64,000 nt of DNA from Acidimicrobiia bacterium (GCA_027494135.1 JAOSJK010000012.1:377001-441000); one strand, 5' to 3'. Shown: positions 39,293 to 51,354, counted from the first letter of the stretch. Notes: generated by a model not told the origin, from the sequence alone. Translations and numbers: made by a program.

Positions 39293-41871
39293 CTACCGGC
39301 GGCGCGGCCGGCGCGGTCCGCGCCCACCACCGCTGCCGTCGCCACGACCGCCGCCGGCCGGCTCCTCGGCCGGGCCTAGGTCGCCGAACTCCTCGCGCGC
39401 CTGATCCTCCCAGAGCGACTCGAACGACCCCGCTGCCGCCGGCTCTGCAGCGCCGCCCGCGCTCTCGGTGCGGCCGCCACGGTCCTCACGTCCGCCACGA
39501 TCACTGCGTTCCTCACGACCGCCACGTCCACCGCGGTCTCCACGATCACCGCGGTCACCTCGATCACCACGGTCACCTCGATCACCGCGGTCACCTCGAT
39601 CACCACGGTCCTCGCGGTCTCCGCGGTCGCGCGACTCGGAACGGGACTCGCGTCCGCCACCACCACCGCCACCACCGTCGCCGTCGCCCTCCTCACCCGC
39701 GAGCGAGAGCGAGAGCTTGCCGGAGCTGTCGATGTCGTCCACGCGGACCTCGAGCGTCTCACCGAGCGAGAGGACGTCTTCGACGCGGTCGACGCGCTTG
39801 CCCCGACCGAGCTTCGAGATGTGAACGAGGCCGTCGCGCCCCGGGAGGATGTTCACGAACGCACCGAACTTCGTGATGTTCACGACCCGGCCCGTGTAGG
39901 TGGCTCCGAGCTCCGCTGTCGGGGGTCGAGGATCAGCCAGATGCGGCGCTTCGCCTCCTCGACGGCGGCACCGTCCTTCGAGCCGATCGAGACCAGCCCG
40001 ACCATGCCGTCATCGGACACGGAGACGTCGGCGCCCGTCTCCTGCTGGATCGTGTTGATGATCTTGCCCTTCGGCCCGATCACCTCGCCGATCTTGTCTA
40101 TAGGGATCTCGAAGCTGACGATCTTCGGTGCCGAGTCGCGCACCTCGGCACGCGGCTCGGGCATGGCCTCGCTCATGACCGCGAGGATCGCGAGCCTGGC
40201 CTCCTTCGCCTGGTGGAGCGCCGCCGAGAGAACGTCGGCGGGCAGTCCGTCGATCTTCGTGTCGAGCTGCAGCGCGGTGACGCAGTCGCTGGTGCCGGCG
40301 ACCTTGAAGTCCATGTCGCCGAACGCGTCCTCGGCACCGAGGATGTCGGTGAGGGTCACGTAGCGGCCATCGTGGTGGACGAGGCCCATCGCTATGCCGG
40401 CGACGGGGGCCTTCAGCGGTACGCCCGCGTCCATCAGGGAGAGCGACGAGCCGCAGACCGAGGCCATCGAGGTAGAGCCGTTCGACGAGAGCACGTCGGA
40501 GACGACGCGCAGCGTGTACGGCCACTCGATCTTCGACGGGACGACCGGTATGAGCGCCCGCTCGGCGAGCGCACCGTGACCGATCTCGCGCCGCTTCGGC
40601 GTGCCCACGCGGCCCGTCTCGCCGGTCGAGAACGGCGGGAAGTTGTAGTGGTGCATGTAGCGCTTGCGCTCGTCGAGGGTGATCGTGTCGAGCATCTGCT
40701 CCATGCGCGGCATGCCGAGGGTCGCGACCGAGAGCACCTGCGTCTCACCCCGCTGGAACAGGCCAGTTCCGTGTGCGGTGGGGAAGACCCCCACCTCGGC
40801 CGAGAGCGCCCGCAGATCGGTGGGGCCGCGGCCGTCGATTCGCAGTCCGTCGGTGACGATACGGTGCCGCACTACCTCCTTCTGGAGGGAGCGGAAGGCC
40901 TTGCGGACCTGTCCCGCCCTGTCGGCGAAGGGCCCCGGCGCGTCTCCGCCGCCGACCAGCTCGGCGAGGATCATGTCCTCGACCTCGCCGAGGCGCGTGT
41001 TGCGCGCCGTCTTGTCGGCGATGGTCATCGCCTCCGCGGTCGCCTCGCGCGCCTTCGTGCCTACGGCCTCGTAGACATCGTGCTCGTAGTCGAAGCGGGG
41101 CTCGTACACGATCGTCTCGATCGGCCCGTAGGCCTCCTGGTACTTGCGCACGAGCTCGAGCTGAAGCTCGACCGAAGCCGCGATCCAGCGCTTGGCCTCC
41201 TCGAGGCCTTCGGCCAGGACCTCCTCTGTGACCTTCGGTGCACCCACCTCGTAGAGGTCCCAGGACCCCTCGGTGCCCCCGGCCTCGACCATCATGATCG
41301 CGACGTCGCCGTCGTGCAGGCGTCGTCCTGCGACGACCAGTTCGAAGGTCGACGCGTCGCCCTCCTGATAGGTCGGATGAGCGATCCACGCACCCTCGTG
41401 ATGTGCGAGGCGCACTGCACCGATCGGCCCGTTGAACGGGATGCCCGAGATCATCAGTGCGGCCGAGGCACCGTTTATCGATGCCACGTCGTGTGGGTTC
41501 TCCATGTCGGCGCCGAGGATCGTCGCGATCACCTGCACCTCGTTGCGGAACCCGTCGGGGAACGACGGCCGCAGCGGACGGTCGGTCAGCCGGCAGATCA
41601 GGACGGCCTGCTCGCTCGGCCGGCCCTCGCGGCGGAAGAACGAGCCGGGGATCTTGCCGGCGGCGTACATCCGCTCCTCGACGTCGACCGTCAGCGGGAA
41701 GAAGTCGATGCCCTCACGCGGCTTCGACGTGCAGACGGTTGACAGCAGCGTCGTGTCACCGATCTGAACGACGACGGCGCCGTCGGCGAGGCTGGCCAGG
41801 CGGCCGGTCTCGAACGAGAGCTCTTTTCCTGCAGCGTTCACAGGACCGGAAACGCGAATAACTTCACCCAT
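39293..41871 (-). CDS. pnp: Polyribonucleotide nucleotidyltransferase with RGD-repeat tail (one apparent frameshift)
   Basis: 3'-5' phosphorolytic exoribonuclease of the degradosome, about 859 aa. Two RNase PH domains: the first with GIDFFPLTVDVEERMYAAGK and the second, catalytic, with FQRGETQVLS and DAGVPLKAPVAGIAMGL. KH domain with IGEVIGPKGKIINTI, then S1 with NITKFGAFVNILPGRDGLVHISKLG. The C-terminus is an unusual arginine/glycine/aspartate tail. ATG at 41871 follows AGAGGAG. The frame breaks in the G5 at 39921-39925 (plus) before the S1 domain; six give DPPTAELGATY. Confidence 0.94.
39543..39614 (-). repeat. 18-bp tandem repeat in pnp coding the RGD tail
   Basis: Four units of cgatcaccrcggtcacct (plus strand) at 39543, 39561, 39579 and 39597 (last one diverged). 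They code alternating Arg-Gly-Asp. Copy-number change would alter tail length without a frameshift. Confidence 0.85.
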
Positions 41872-42005
41872 CGGGGTGCTCCTCTTCTGTTGGTGCGAGG
41901 AGCCCCGGTTCCCAGTTGTCATCGTCCGGACCCGAGGTCCGGGCGGTGGCGACTGACAACCGACGCGCCCCTCGCAGTGCTCTGCTGTTGTTGCATGACG
42001 CGAAA

Positions 42006-42030
42006 CGGGGAGCGGACAGACCGCTCCCCG
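42006..42030 (-). terminator. Hairpin between rpsO and pnp
   Basis: A perfect 10-bp stem (42006-42015 with 42021-42030), loop acaga (read on plus), followed on the minus strand by TTTCG. It lies 8 bp after the rpsO stop. The rpsO-pnp gap of many bacteria has such a terminator/processing hairpin. Confidence 0.75.
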
Positions 42031-42037
42031 TCCCCAA

Positions 42038-42295
42038 TCAGCGACGCAGGCCCAGTTGGGCGATGAGCGCCCGGTACCGTGCGACGTCGTTGCGACGCAG
42101 GTAGTCGAGCAGGCGCCGGCGGCGCCCCACGAGGATCAGCAACCCGCGGCGCGTGTGATGGTCCTTCTTGTGGGCCTTCAGGTGCTCCGTCAGGTGGTTG
42201 ATGCGCTCGCTGAGTATCGCGATCTGGACCTCGGGCGAACCCGTGTCGGTCTCGTGAAGGCGGTGCTCGGCGATCGTGGCGGCCTTGTTCGGCAT
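42038..42295 (-). CDS. rpsO: 30S ribosomal protein S15
   Basis: 85 aa, intact. The typical S15 pattern is complete: [41 protein letters not shown] and [22 protein letters not shown] at 42295 is chosen over upstream in-frame codons because it starts the conserved [12 protein letters not shown]15 binds 16S rRNA helices 20-22. It sits between ribF and pnp as usual. An 8-bp hairpin lies upstream at 42346-42366. Confidence 0.96.
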   Translation of the reverse strand: MPNKAATIAEHRLHETDTGSPEVQIAILSERINHLTEHLKAHKKDHHTRRGLLILVGRRRRLLDYLRRNDVARYRALIAQLGLRR

Positions 42296-42345
42296 GCGCG
42301 CGTTGGTACCTTCTGTGGTGGGGATCTGTCGAGTGGATATCGCGA

Positions 42346-42366
42346 TGCCGGGGACGACCCCCGGCA
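42346..42366 (-). promoter_or_regulatory. Hairpin in the ribF-rpsO gap
   Basis: tgccgggg pairs with ccccggca across a 5-base loop, 51 bp before the rpsO start. It may be a ribF transcript end or part of the rpsO leader; many rpsO leaders are bound by S15, but I see no specific match to a known leader. Confidence 0.35.
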
Positions 42367-42437
42367 CGGCCGCTCAGGGTACCACGGCCTCCTCCCTGGA
42401 GGCCCCGCAGGGCCCGCCCGTGGCACCCGGCGGCGTG

Positions 42438-43414
42438 TCAGGCCGGCGGTGCGGGGAGCCCGAGGACCGATCGCGTCGCCACGACGTCGCCCCGCATCCT
42501 CTCCACGAGGTCGTCGACGCTGTCGAATCGCTCCTGGCCCCGGAGGCGCTCGGCGAAGCGCACCCGCGCCCGCTGCCCGTACAGGTCGCCGTCGTAGTCG
42601 ATGAGGTGGGCTTCCAGGAGGCGCAGGCCGCCCTCCTCGTAGAACGTGGGGCGCCGGCCCACGGAGAGCGCCGCAGCCCTCTCCACGCCGTCGGCGCCGA
42701 CGAAGGTCCCGGCATAGACGCCGTCGGCGGGGAGGCACGTGCTCTTCGGCACGGCGACGTTCGCCGTGGGGAACCCCATCTCGGCTCCGCGGCCGTCACC
42801 GTGCTCGACAGTGCCGATCACCTCGTGACGCCGCCCGAGCATCTGCGCGGCCTCGGCAACGTCACCCTCGGCGAGGACCGCGCGCACCCTGGTCGACGAG
42901 TAGGGAGGCAGGCCCCCGGCAGCCTGGCCGCCGTCGGGGGTCGAGACGAGACCGAGGCCCAGCACCTCGAACCCGAGCTCGGTCCCCAGCGTCTCCAGGA
43001 AGGGAACGTTCCCGGACCGCCGATGACCGAAGTGAAAGTCGGCGCCGACGACCACCAGCCGAGTGTGAAGCGCTGCTACGAGGATCTCCCGCACGAAATC
43101 CTCGGCCGGCTCGTGACGCCGAGTCTCGTCGAAGGTGATCACCAGACAGGTATCGACCAGTCCCGTCGCGTCGAGGAGCTCCAGCTTCTGCTCGAGCGTC
43201 GTGAGCTGCTTCGGCTCCGACCCCGGACGCACCAGCTCGGCCGGGTGCCGGTCGAAGGTGACGACTGCCGACTCGAGGCCGCGCACCGTTGCCAGCTCCT
43301 GACCAGGCGGAGCAGGGCGCGGTGACCCAGATGCACTCCGTCGAAGACCCCGATCGTCACGGCGCGCCCCGGCCCGCCTGGCCCTGCCGACGCCGGATCC
43401 CGCACGATCTTCAC
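42438..43414 (-). CDS. ribF: Bifunctional riboflavin kinase/FAD synthetase (one apparent frameshift)
   Basis: Makes FMN and FAD from riboflavin; about 325 aa. The N-terminal nucleotidyltransferase domain has TIGVFDGVHLGHRALL and VVGADFHFGHRRSGN; the C-terminal kinase domain has GRGAEMGFPTANV, DGVYAGTFVG and LIDYDGDLYGQ. GTG at 43414 uses a GAGGA supplied by the adjacent 14-bp tandem repeat. The frame breaks near 43302 (one G missing before ELATVRGLESAVVTFDRHP). It lies downstream of truB, as in many bacteria. Confidence 0.92.
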
Positions 43415-43415
43415 T

Positions 43416-43471
43416 ACACGATCCTCACGACACGATCCTCACGACACGATCCTCACGACACGATCCTCACG
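43416..43471 (-). repeat. Four perfect 14-bp tandem repeats before ribF
   Basis: Unit acacgatcctcacg (plus strand) at 43416, 43430, 43444 and 43458. On the coding strand each unit reads cgtgaggatcgtgt and contains GAGGA plus a GTG. The unit closest to ribF places GAGGA seven bases before its GTG start. The unit is not a multiple of three. Confidence 0.9.
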
Positions 43472-43523
43472 CGACCACCCGCGCCGCGCAACTCCCCTGC
43501 ACACGGCTCCCTACGCACGACCG

Positions 43524-44413
43524 TCACGCCCCGGTTTGCGCGATCACGACCGACGGCCGCAGCGCGGAGCCATGCCGCTCGTACACGGCGAGCAGGTCAC
43601 CTGAGTCGTCGACCACGGCGAACGGCCCCGGTCCGTCGGCACCGCCCAGGAGAGTGGCGGTGAAGACGACGCCGTTCGCGACAGCGACAGCCTCCTCGGC
43701 CCCGACGGGCAACGGCGCGAGGTCGCGCATCGCCACCACGGGCGGGAGCAGAGCCGCCGCCGGGTCGGCCTCGATCGCCTCGATCGTGCGTGACTCGTCG
43801 ATACCGAACGACCCCACGCGCAGGCGGCGGAGATCGCGCAGATGGGCCACGCCCCCGAGCGCCGATCCCAGGTCGGCCGCGAGGGTGCGCACGTACGTGC
43901 CGCTACCGCACTCGACGACGACGGTCGCCTCGGGGTACGGGCCGTCCGCGAGCGCCTCGACGTCGAAACGGTCGACGCGCACGGGGCGTGCAGCGCGCTC
44001 GACCTCCCGGCCCTCCCGCGCTATCTCGTGCAGACGGCGGCCACCGACCTTGATCGCCGAGACCATCGGGGGACCTGGTGGATCGAACCGACGAACCGGC
44101 GCGTCGCTCCCCTCACCTGCTCCTCGGTCAGCGGCATGGGATGCTGTTCGAGGACCGCTCCGGAGGCGTCCAGCGTGTCGGTCGCTATCCCGAAGACCAC
44201 GACGCCGCGGTACGTCTTCGTCGTGTCCTGCAGGTACCGCAGCAGACGGGTGAGGCGACCGAGGCCCACCAGCAGGACTCCGGTCGCGTCAGGATCGAGC
44301 GTGCCGGCGTGACCGACCCGGCGCTGCCCGTAGGCGCGCCTCAACCTGGCCACGACATCGTGAGAGGTCATCCCCGCGGGCTTGTCGACAACCACGAGGC
44401 CGTCGGAGGTCAC
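43524..44413 (-). CDS. truB: tRNA pseudouridine-55 synthase (one apparent frameshift)
   Basis: About 296 aa. The N-terminus is VVVDKPAGMTSHDVVARLR, followed by the catalytic-Asp motif VGHAGTLDPDATGVL, then TYRGVVVFGIATDTLD. The second part has PPMVSAIKVGGRRLHEIAREG and CGSGTYVRTLAADLG. GTG at 44413. The frame breaks in the run of five G at 44068-44072 (plus); six give HQVPPMVSAIKVGG. It is 22 bp downstream of nrnA. Isomerises U55 in the T-loop of tRNAs. Confidence 0.93.
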
Positions 44414-44435
44414 GGCTGCTCCCCGGCCCCGGAGA

Positions 44436-45424
44436 TCAGAGGAGTGCCCGGATGCGGGCGATGACCACGTCGATCGGATCGTCCGACGTGAACCCGGCGG
44501 CGTAGCGGTGCCCGCCGCCCCCTCGCTCTCTGCAACGCGGCGCACGTCGATCTCACCGAGCGAGCGCAGGCTCACTCGCCAGGTGCCGTCGGGCGCCTCC
44601 TTGAGCACGCAGGCGACCTCGGCCTCCTGCGTCCCGCGCACGACATCGATCAAGCCCTCGACCTCCTCCAGGCTGACGTCGTGACGCTGGAGGTCGTCCT
44701 GGGTCACAACCGTCCACACGAACCGGTCGGCGGAGTAGAGCTCGGCCCGACCGAGGACCTCCGAGAGAAGACGCAGGTACGCGAAGCGGTGCTCCTCGAA
44801 CAACGTGCGCGACAGCTCGGCGACAGGGACGTCGAACGCGACGAGCTCTCGCGCCAGCTCGAAGACCGCCGGAGTCGTCGTGGAGTACTGGAATCTGCCG
44901 GTATCGCAGATCAGTGCCGCGTAGAGGCAGACGGCCGCGTCACGGTTTAGCGGCAGCCCGAGCCGCCCGATGAGCCTCCGTACCGGCACCGCACTCGCCG
45001 CCGCGTCGGGCTCGATGATGTTGATGGAGCCGAAAGCGTCGTTCGAGAGGTGATGATCGATGATCACGAGCTCACCCGCGGCCTTGGCCGACCCCGCGAG
45101 GTCGCCGAGTCGCTGAAGCGACGAGACGTCGAAGGCGACCATGACCTCGGGCTCGGCGGGGAAGTCGGACGGCCGCGTGAGCAGATCGAGCCCCGGAAGG
45201 AGTCTGTAGTGAGGCCCCGTGACGAACGGCTCGGAGAACGAGGCGACCGATCGGATCCCCGCCGCACGCAGCACGTGATGCAGCGCGAGCATCGAGCCGA
45301 GCGCGTCGCCGTCGGGATTCACGTGGCAGGCGAGAGCGACCTCGCGCGCGCCGCCTATGGCATCGGCCGCTCGGTCGAGCTCGGTGTCGAGTCCGTTGTC
45401 GCGAAGCTCCGACCAGCCCGTCAC
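44436..45424 (-). CDS. nrnA: DHH/DHHA1 phosphoesterase NrnA (oligoribonuclease/pAp phosphatase; one apparent frameshift)
   Basis: About 329 aa. Motifs CHVNPDGDALGSML, AFDVSS, IIDHHLSNDAFG (the DHH triad) and ALICDTGRFQYS bind two Mn ions. The DHHA1 end should read EGGGGHRYAAGF; the assembly has EGAAGTAT because of a lost G in the G5 near 44520. Corrected, the protein ends ARIRALL at 44436. It degrades short RNAs and 3'-phosphoadenosine phosphate, which links to sulfate assimilation. GTG at 45424 overlaps the rbfA stop. Confidence 0.9.
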
Positions 45425-45873
45425 GACGCCGCCTCCCCGCCGGCACCGGCGTCGTCCCGGACGCCGTCTTCGACCGAGGCGCTGTCCGGGGCCTCTCTCC
45501 TGTGGATCTCCCGTATGATCGCCTCGACCCGCTGACCGGTCGCGATTGCCGGGTCCTCCACGAAGGTGAGGCGGGGCACGTACTTCAACCTCACTGCACG
45601 ACCCAGGACCGACCGGAGGTGCGAGGCGGCCGACTGCAGGGCGGCGGCCGTCTTGGATGCGGCGTCGGCCGCGACCGTCTCTCCGTGCTCGCCGACCGAC
45701 GAGTAGTAGACCGTCGCCTCGCGCAGGTCGGCGGTGACCTCCACTCCGGTGAGGGTGACGAATCCGAGACGAGGGTCGGAGAGCCTCTCGACCTCGTCGG
45801 CGAGGACCTCGAGCACGACCTCGTTGACCCGCGCGGTGCGCGGATAGCGGTGGACCGATGCTCGGCGGCTCAC
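45421..45873 (-). CDS. rbfA: 30S ribosome-binding factor RbfA
   Basis: 150 aa, intact. The KH-like core shows RTARVNEVVLEVLADEVERL, LTGVEVTADLREATVYYS and RSVLGRAVRLKYVPRLTFVEDPAI. The C-terminal 30 residues are acidic and disordered. It helps 16S rRNA 5'-end maturation. GTG at 45873 overlaps the ylxP-like stop; the end overlaps nrnA. Confidence 0.92.
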   Translation of the reverse strand: MSRRASVHRYPRTARVNEVVLEVLADEVERLSDPRLGFVTLTGVEVTADLREATVYYSSVGEHGETVAADAASKTAAALQSAASHLRSVLGRAVRLKYVPRLTFVEDPAIATGQRVEAIIREIHRREAPDSASVEDGVRDDAGAGGEAAS

Positions 45874-46163
45874 GCGACCGTCTCCAGCCACGTGACCTGC
45901 GAACCGAGCATCTCGACGTCGGGCGCGGCCGCGACGAAGCGCTCCACCGACTCGAGCACCTCCCGGAGGTGTCCTTCACTTCCCGACACGAGCGCCACCC
46001 CTATAGCCGCACGCTGCCACTTGTCCTGATGGTCGACCTCCGCCACGCTCACCTTGAATCGGTGTCGCAGCCCGTCGACGACCGGCCTGAGGGCCGCCCG
46101 CTTCGCCTTGAGCGAGCGGCTCTCGGGTATGTGGAGGTCGAAGCAGACTGCGGCGGCGTGCAC
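45870..46163 (-). CDS. YlxP/DUF503 family protein
   Basis: 97 aa, intact. DUF503 proteins show HIPESRSLKAKRAALRPVVDGLRHRF followed by VSVAEVDHQDKWQRAAIGVALVS, both present. The role is unproven; the gene is almost always between infB and rbfA, suggesting ribosome assembly. GTG at 46163 starts 56 bp after infB. Confidence 0.88.
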   Translation of the reverse strand: MHAAAVCFDLHIPESRSLKAKRAALRPVVDGLRHRFKVSVAEVDHQDKWQRAAIGVALVSGSEGHLREVLESVERFVAAAPDVEMLGSQVTWLETVA

Positions 46164-46219
46164 CCGGTCATTCTCGCGCCGGGCACGGCGAAGCCGCCCT
46201 CGCCCTCGGACCGGGCGTC

Positions 46220-49097
46220 TCAGGTTCGGGCGATCTCCCGGTCCTCGTACGTCTCGATGATGTCGCCGGACTTCAGGTCCTGGTAGTTCTCGAGGCCGAT
46301 GCCGCACTCGTAGCCCGACTGCACCTCGCGGACGTCGTCCTTGAAGCGCCTCAGAGAAGCGATCGACCCCTTCCAGATGATCGTGCCCTCACGCAGGAAG
46401 CGCACCTTCGATCCACGCGTGACCACGCCGTGCTGCACGTAGCAGCCCGCCACCTTGCCGACCCGCGGCACGCCGAACACCTCGCGCACCTCGGCCTCGC
46501 CCGTGACGACCTCCTCGAACTCCGGCTTGAGCAGGCCGACCAGCGCCGACCTGACGTCTTCGAGGACGTTGTAGATGACCTCGTACAGGCGTAGCTCCAC
46601 GACCTCCTGCTGCGCGAGCTCCCGCGCCTTGCGGTCGGGTCGCACGTTGAAGCCGACGACCGTCGCGTTCGAGACCGCCGCGAGGCTCACGTCGGACTCC
46701 GTGATCCCGCCGACACCGCGGTGAACGAAGGAGAGACGCACCTCGTCGTGCTGCTGATCGACCTTGCGCAGCGCGTCGGTGAGCGCCTCGAGCGAGCCCT
46801 GGACGTCGGCCTTGACGATCAGGTTCAGCGTCGCCACCTCGCCGCGCTGAACCATCGCGAAGATGTCTTCGAGTCGAGTGCCCCCGGCGAGCATCATCGG
46901 GTGAGCGAGCGAGGCCGTGTGGCGACGACGACCACGGGCCTCCGCGACCGTGCGCGCGACCTTGTCGCTGGCGGCTACACGGAGCTCGTCGCCCGCGAGC
47001 GGAACGTCGTCGAGGCCGAGGATCTCCACCGGAGTGCTGGGGCCGGCCTGCTTGACCTGTTCGCCGTTCTCGTCGAACATCGCGCGCACACGCCCCCAGG
47101 CCTGTCCTGCGACGATCGTGTCGCCGACCTTCAGGGTGCCCCGCTCGACGAGCGCCGTCACGACGGGGCCCTTGCCCGAGTCGAGGTTCGATTCGAGAAC
47201 GTAGGCGCGGGCGGGCGCCGTGGGGTCTGCGACGAGCTCGTCGGCGATCTCCGCGTCGGAGACGAGCAGGATGGCGTCGAGGAGCTCCTCGACCCCCAAC
47301 CCGACGGGTGCAGCCACCTCGCAGACCATCGTCGTACCGCCCCACTCCTCCGGGACAAGCTCGTGCTCGGAGAGCTGCTGGCGCACGCGGGTGGCATCGG
47401 CGTCCTCGCGGTCGCACTTGGTCACGGCGACGACCACCGGCACCTCGGCCGCCTTCGCGTGGTTGATCGCCTCGATCGTCTGGGGCATCACCCCATCATC
47501 TGCTGCGACGACGAGGATCGCGATGTCTGTCACCTGGGCACCGCGCGCCCGCATGGCGGTGAACGCCTCGTGACCGGGCGTGTCGATGAACGTGATCGAC
47601 CGTCCGTTGCGATCGACCTGGTAGGCGCCGATGTGCTGCGTGATACCGCCGGCCTCGCCGGAGACGACATTCGCGTGCCGGATCGTGTCGAGGAGCGTCG
47701 TCTTGCCGTGGTCGACGTGACCGAGGACCGTGACCACCGGCGGGCGCGGCTCGAGCAGCGACTCGTCTTCGTCTTCACCTTCCTCGAGCAGCGCGACGAG
47801 CTCGAGCTCCTCCTCGGTGCCGGGTTCGACGAGCAGCACCTCTGCACCGAGAGCCTCGGCGATCAGCTCGATCATCTCGTCGGCGAGCGAGACCGTCGCC
47901 GTCACCATCTCGCCGGCGTCGAAGAGGAGCCGCACGAGATCGGCCGCCGTCCTGTTGAGCTTCGGAGCGAACTCCTGGATGGTTATGCCGCGGGGCACGA
48001 CGATCTCGCCCTCGGGTACCGGCGTGTCCGCGGGAGTGAGTCGCGTCGCCTCCGCCGGGCCCAGATCCTCGAACCCGCGACGGCGCTTCTTGCGGCGTGG
48101 CCGCGCTCCACCTGGGCGACCGCGACCGCCTGGGCCGCCACCGGGACGACCGAACCCACCCGGCCCGCCTCCGGGCCTCCCTGCACCGGGCCCGCCCGGA
48201 CCACCACCGGGGCGGCCGCCACCTGGGCCACCGCCCGGACGACCTGCTCCGTATCCGCCACCAGCAGGACCACCCGGGCCACCGCCCGGACGACCTGCTC
48301 CGTAGCCACCGCCACCAGGACCACCCGGGCGTCCCGCACCGTATCCACCACCGCCGGGGCTACCCGGACGCCTGTCGCCGTATCCGGCGCCCGCCGGACC
48401 CCGGGGCGCCCCGGGGACCCGCCGTCCGCCCGGGCGGGGGCGGGACGCGCTGACCCGGAGGCGGCGGGATCGGCCTACCCGTGAGACTGCGGGGCGGTGT
48501 GGCCGGGGCCTCCGACTCCGTCGCTTCCGTCGAGGTGACCGGCGTCGCGGCGGGCTGGGCGACTGCCGTGCCGCTCTCCTTCTCGATCCCCGGCGCCGCA
48601 GGCTCGGGTGCCGGCGGTGCCGCCGGTGCCGGCGGGGCCGGCGGGGTGCCAGTCGTCGCTACGGCGGGCTCGCCGCGTGTGGCGGGAGCCGCCGGAGGGG
48701 CGGGGGGCGCGGGCGGTCTCGGCGGCGCAATACCGCCGGTCGACCTCACAACGCGGTGCGCCGGTCGCGGCGCCTCGGTCGCGTCTCTCTCAACGGCGGG
48801 CCGCACGGACGGTCCCTCGGCTGCGGGGGCGGCTCGAACCGGCGGGGGCTCCACGGCGGTGGTCTCGGCGACGACCGGGGCCTCCGGCTCCGGCTCCGGC
48901 TCCGGTTCGGGTTCCGGCTCCTTCTTGAGGCCACGGCTGTCGGCGAGGCGGCGGACGCGGTCGGCCGACGGGTCGTCGATGCTCGAGGAGTGGCTCTTCA
49001 CGCCGATCTTGAGCTCCTCGGAGAGCTCGATCACGACGGCGTTGTCTACGCCCAGTTCCCTTGCGAGCTCGTAGACCCGGATCTTCTTTGTGGCCAA
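46220..49097 (-). CDS. infB: Translation initiation factor IF-2 (one apparent frameshift)
   Basis: About 958 aa. N-terminal [19 protein letters not shown], a long Pro/Ala/Glu then Gly-rich linker (residues about 60-370), the N2 domain [21 protein letters not shown], and the G domain: [14 protein letters not shown] (G1), ITQHIGAY (G2), DTPGHEAF (G3), TKCD (G4). The C-terminal domains that bind fMet-tRNA follow. The frame shift lies near 48400 in GC homopolymers. The linker holds repeats of the type [14 protein letters not shown] at 49097. Confidence 0.94.
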
Positions 49098-49140
49098 GAC
49101 CTTCTCGTTCCTGTCTGTCGTCTCTGCCGCCCCCGGGCGG

Positions 49141-49382
49141 TCAACCCAACAGTGTCGCGCGGAGCGCGTCCACCTCGTCCTCCGCCAGGCCTCGTCGCAG
49201 CGCCCGGCTCAGGGCTCCTCGTCTCACCGCAGCCTCGAAGCACCCGACCGAGCAGACCCACGCCCCCCTGCCGGGACGCCCGATGCCGGCACCGACCGTC
49301 CCGTCGGGCGCCGACACGATGCGGAGGAGCTCTCCGCTGGGCGCCGTGCGCCTGCAGCCGACGCAGGTGCGCTGCGGGCTCG

Positions 49383-49386
<4 letters not shown>
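49141..49386 (-). CDS. ylxR: YlxR family RNA-binding protein
   Basis: 81 aa, intact. YlxR/DUF448 signature RTCVGCRRTAPSGELLRIV, then GRGAWVCSVGCFEAAVRRGAL. Small basic proteins of this type bind RNA; the best-studied relatives influence RNase P or transcription. GTG at 49386 overlaps the nusA stop; infB follows after 43 bp. Confidence 0.9.
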
Positions 49387-50728
<1,342 letters not shown>

Positions 50729-50732
<4 letters not shown>

Positions 50733-51277
50733 GACCGCGCCTTTCTCCTTCGGGCGTCCGCTCCCCGCTGCTCCCGCCCGCTTCGCGCCGCCCTTGCGCG
50801 GCGCCGGCCCCCACTCGAAGACCGTGTGGGCCGCAGTGACGTCGTGGTACTCGATCGTCTGCTTCTCGCCGTCGACGTCGAGCGTGCACGCGCCGTCGCC
50901 GGCTTCGGCGAGCACCCCGTGCACGCGGCGAGGTCCGTCGGGCGTGTGGTACTTGAGGCTGACCGTGGCGCCGAGCGCCATCCGGAAGTGCTCCGGCCGC
51001 CTCAGCGACCTCTCGACCCCGGGGCTGCTCACCTCCAGCTCGTAGGGCCCGGCAACGATGTCGGAGTCGTCGAGGATCTCCGAGACGGCCCGGCTGCGCC
51101 GGCCACCGACTCCAAGTCGATCCCGCCCGGGCTGTCGACCGTGACGCGCACCGTGCGGCCCGGCCCTCCGGGGCCCGCGCCCAGCACCTCGACGTCGTAG
51201 AGGGTCACCCCGAGAGCGGCGAGGACGGGCGCGACGGCCTCACGTACCGCTTCTGCGGTCTTCGTCCCGTTCGCCAT
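50729..51277 (-). CDS. rimP: Ribosome maturation factor RimP (two apparent frameshifts)
   Basis: About 182 aa. N-terminal domain EAVAPVLAALGVTLYDVEVLG and VRVTVDSPGGIDLESV; second part YELEVSSPGVERSLRRPEHF and LDVDGEKQTIEYHDVTAAHTVFEW. ATG at 51277 with GGGAGG. The frame breaks near 51098 (to SRAVSEILDDSDIV) and again in the basic tail near 50780; the natural stop is probably the TGA at 50729 that overlaps the nusA ATG. It is needed for 30S assembly. First gene of the operon. Confidence 0.9.
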
Positions 51278-51300
51278 TCCACACCTCCCAGGGCGCCGTA

Positions 51301-51321
51301 CGGGCCCGCTACCCGGGCCCG
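51301..51321 (-). promoter_or_regulatory. Hairpin B in the rimP leader
   Basis: cgggcccg (51301-51308) is self-complementary to cgggcccg (51314-51321) with a 5-base loop. It lies 24 bp before the rimP start, between hairpin A and the ribosome site. Confidence 0.5.
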
Positions 51322-51327
51322 CGCACA

Positions 51328-51354
51328 GAAAAACGTGGGCGTAACTGCCCACGT
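51328..51354 (-). terminator. Hairpin A with T5 in the rimP leader (attenuator candidate)
   Basis: acgtgggc (51333-51340) pairs with gcccacgt (51347-51354), loop of six. On the minus strand it is followed by TTTTTCTG (the run begins inside the stem end). It is a proper intrinsic-terminator form placed about 55 bp upstream of rimP with no gene before it, so it would act in the 5' leader. Confidence 0.6.

Noticed and set aside
39468..39824. Arg/Ser/Pro-repeat protein on the plus strand
   Set aside because: Antisense of the PNPase RGD tail.
47983..48351. Valine/alanine-rich ORFs in the infB region
   Set aside because: Off-frame readings of the glycine-rich IF-2 linker.
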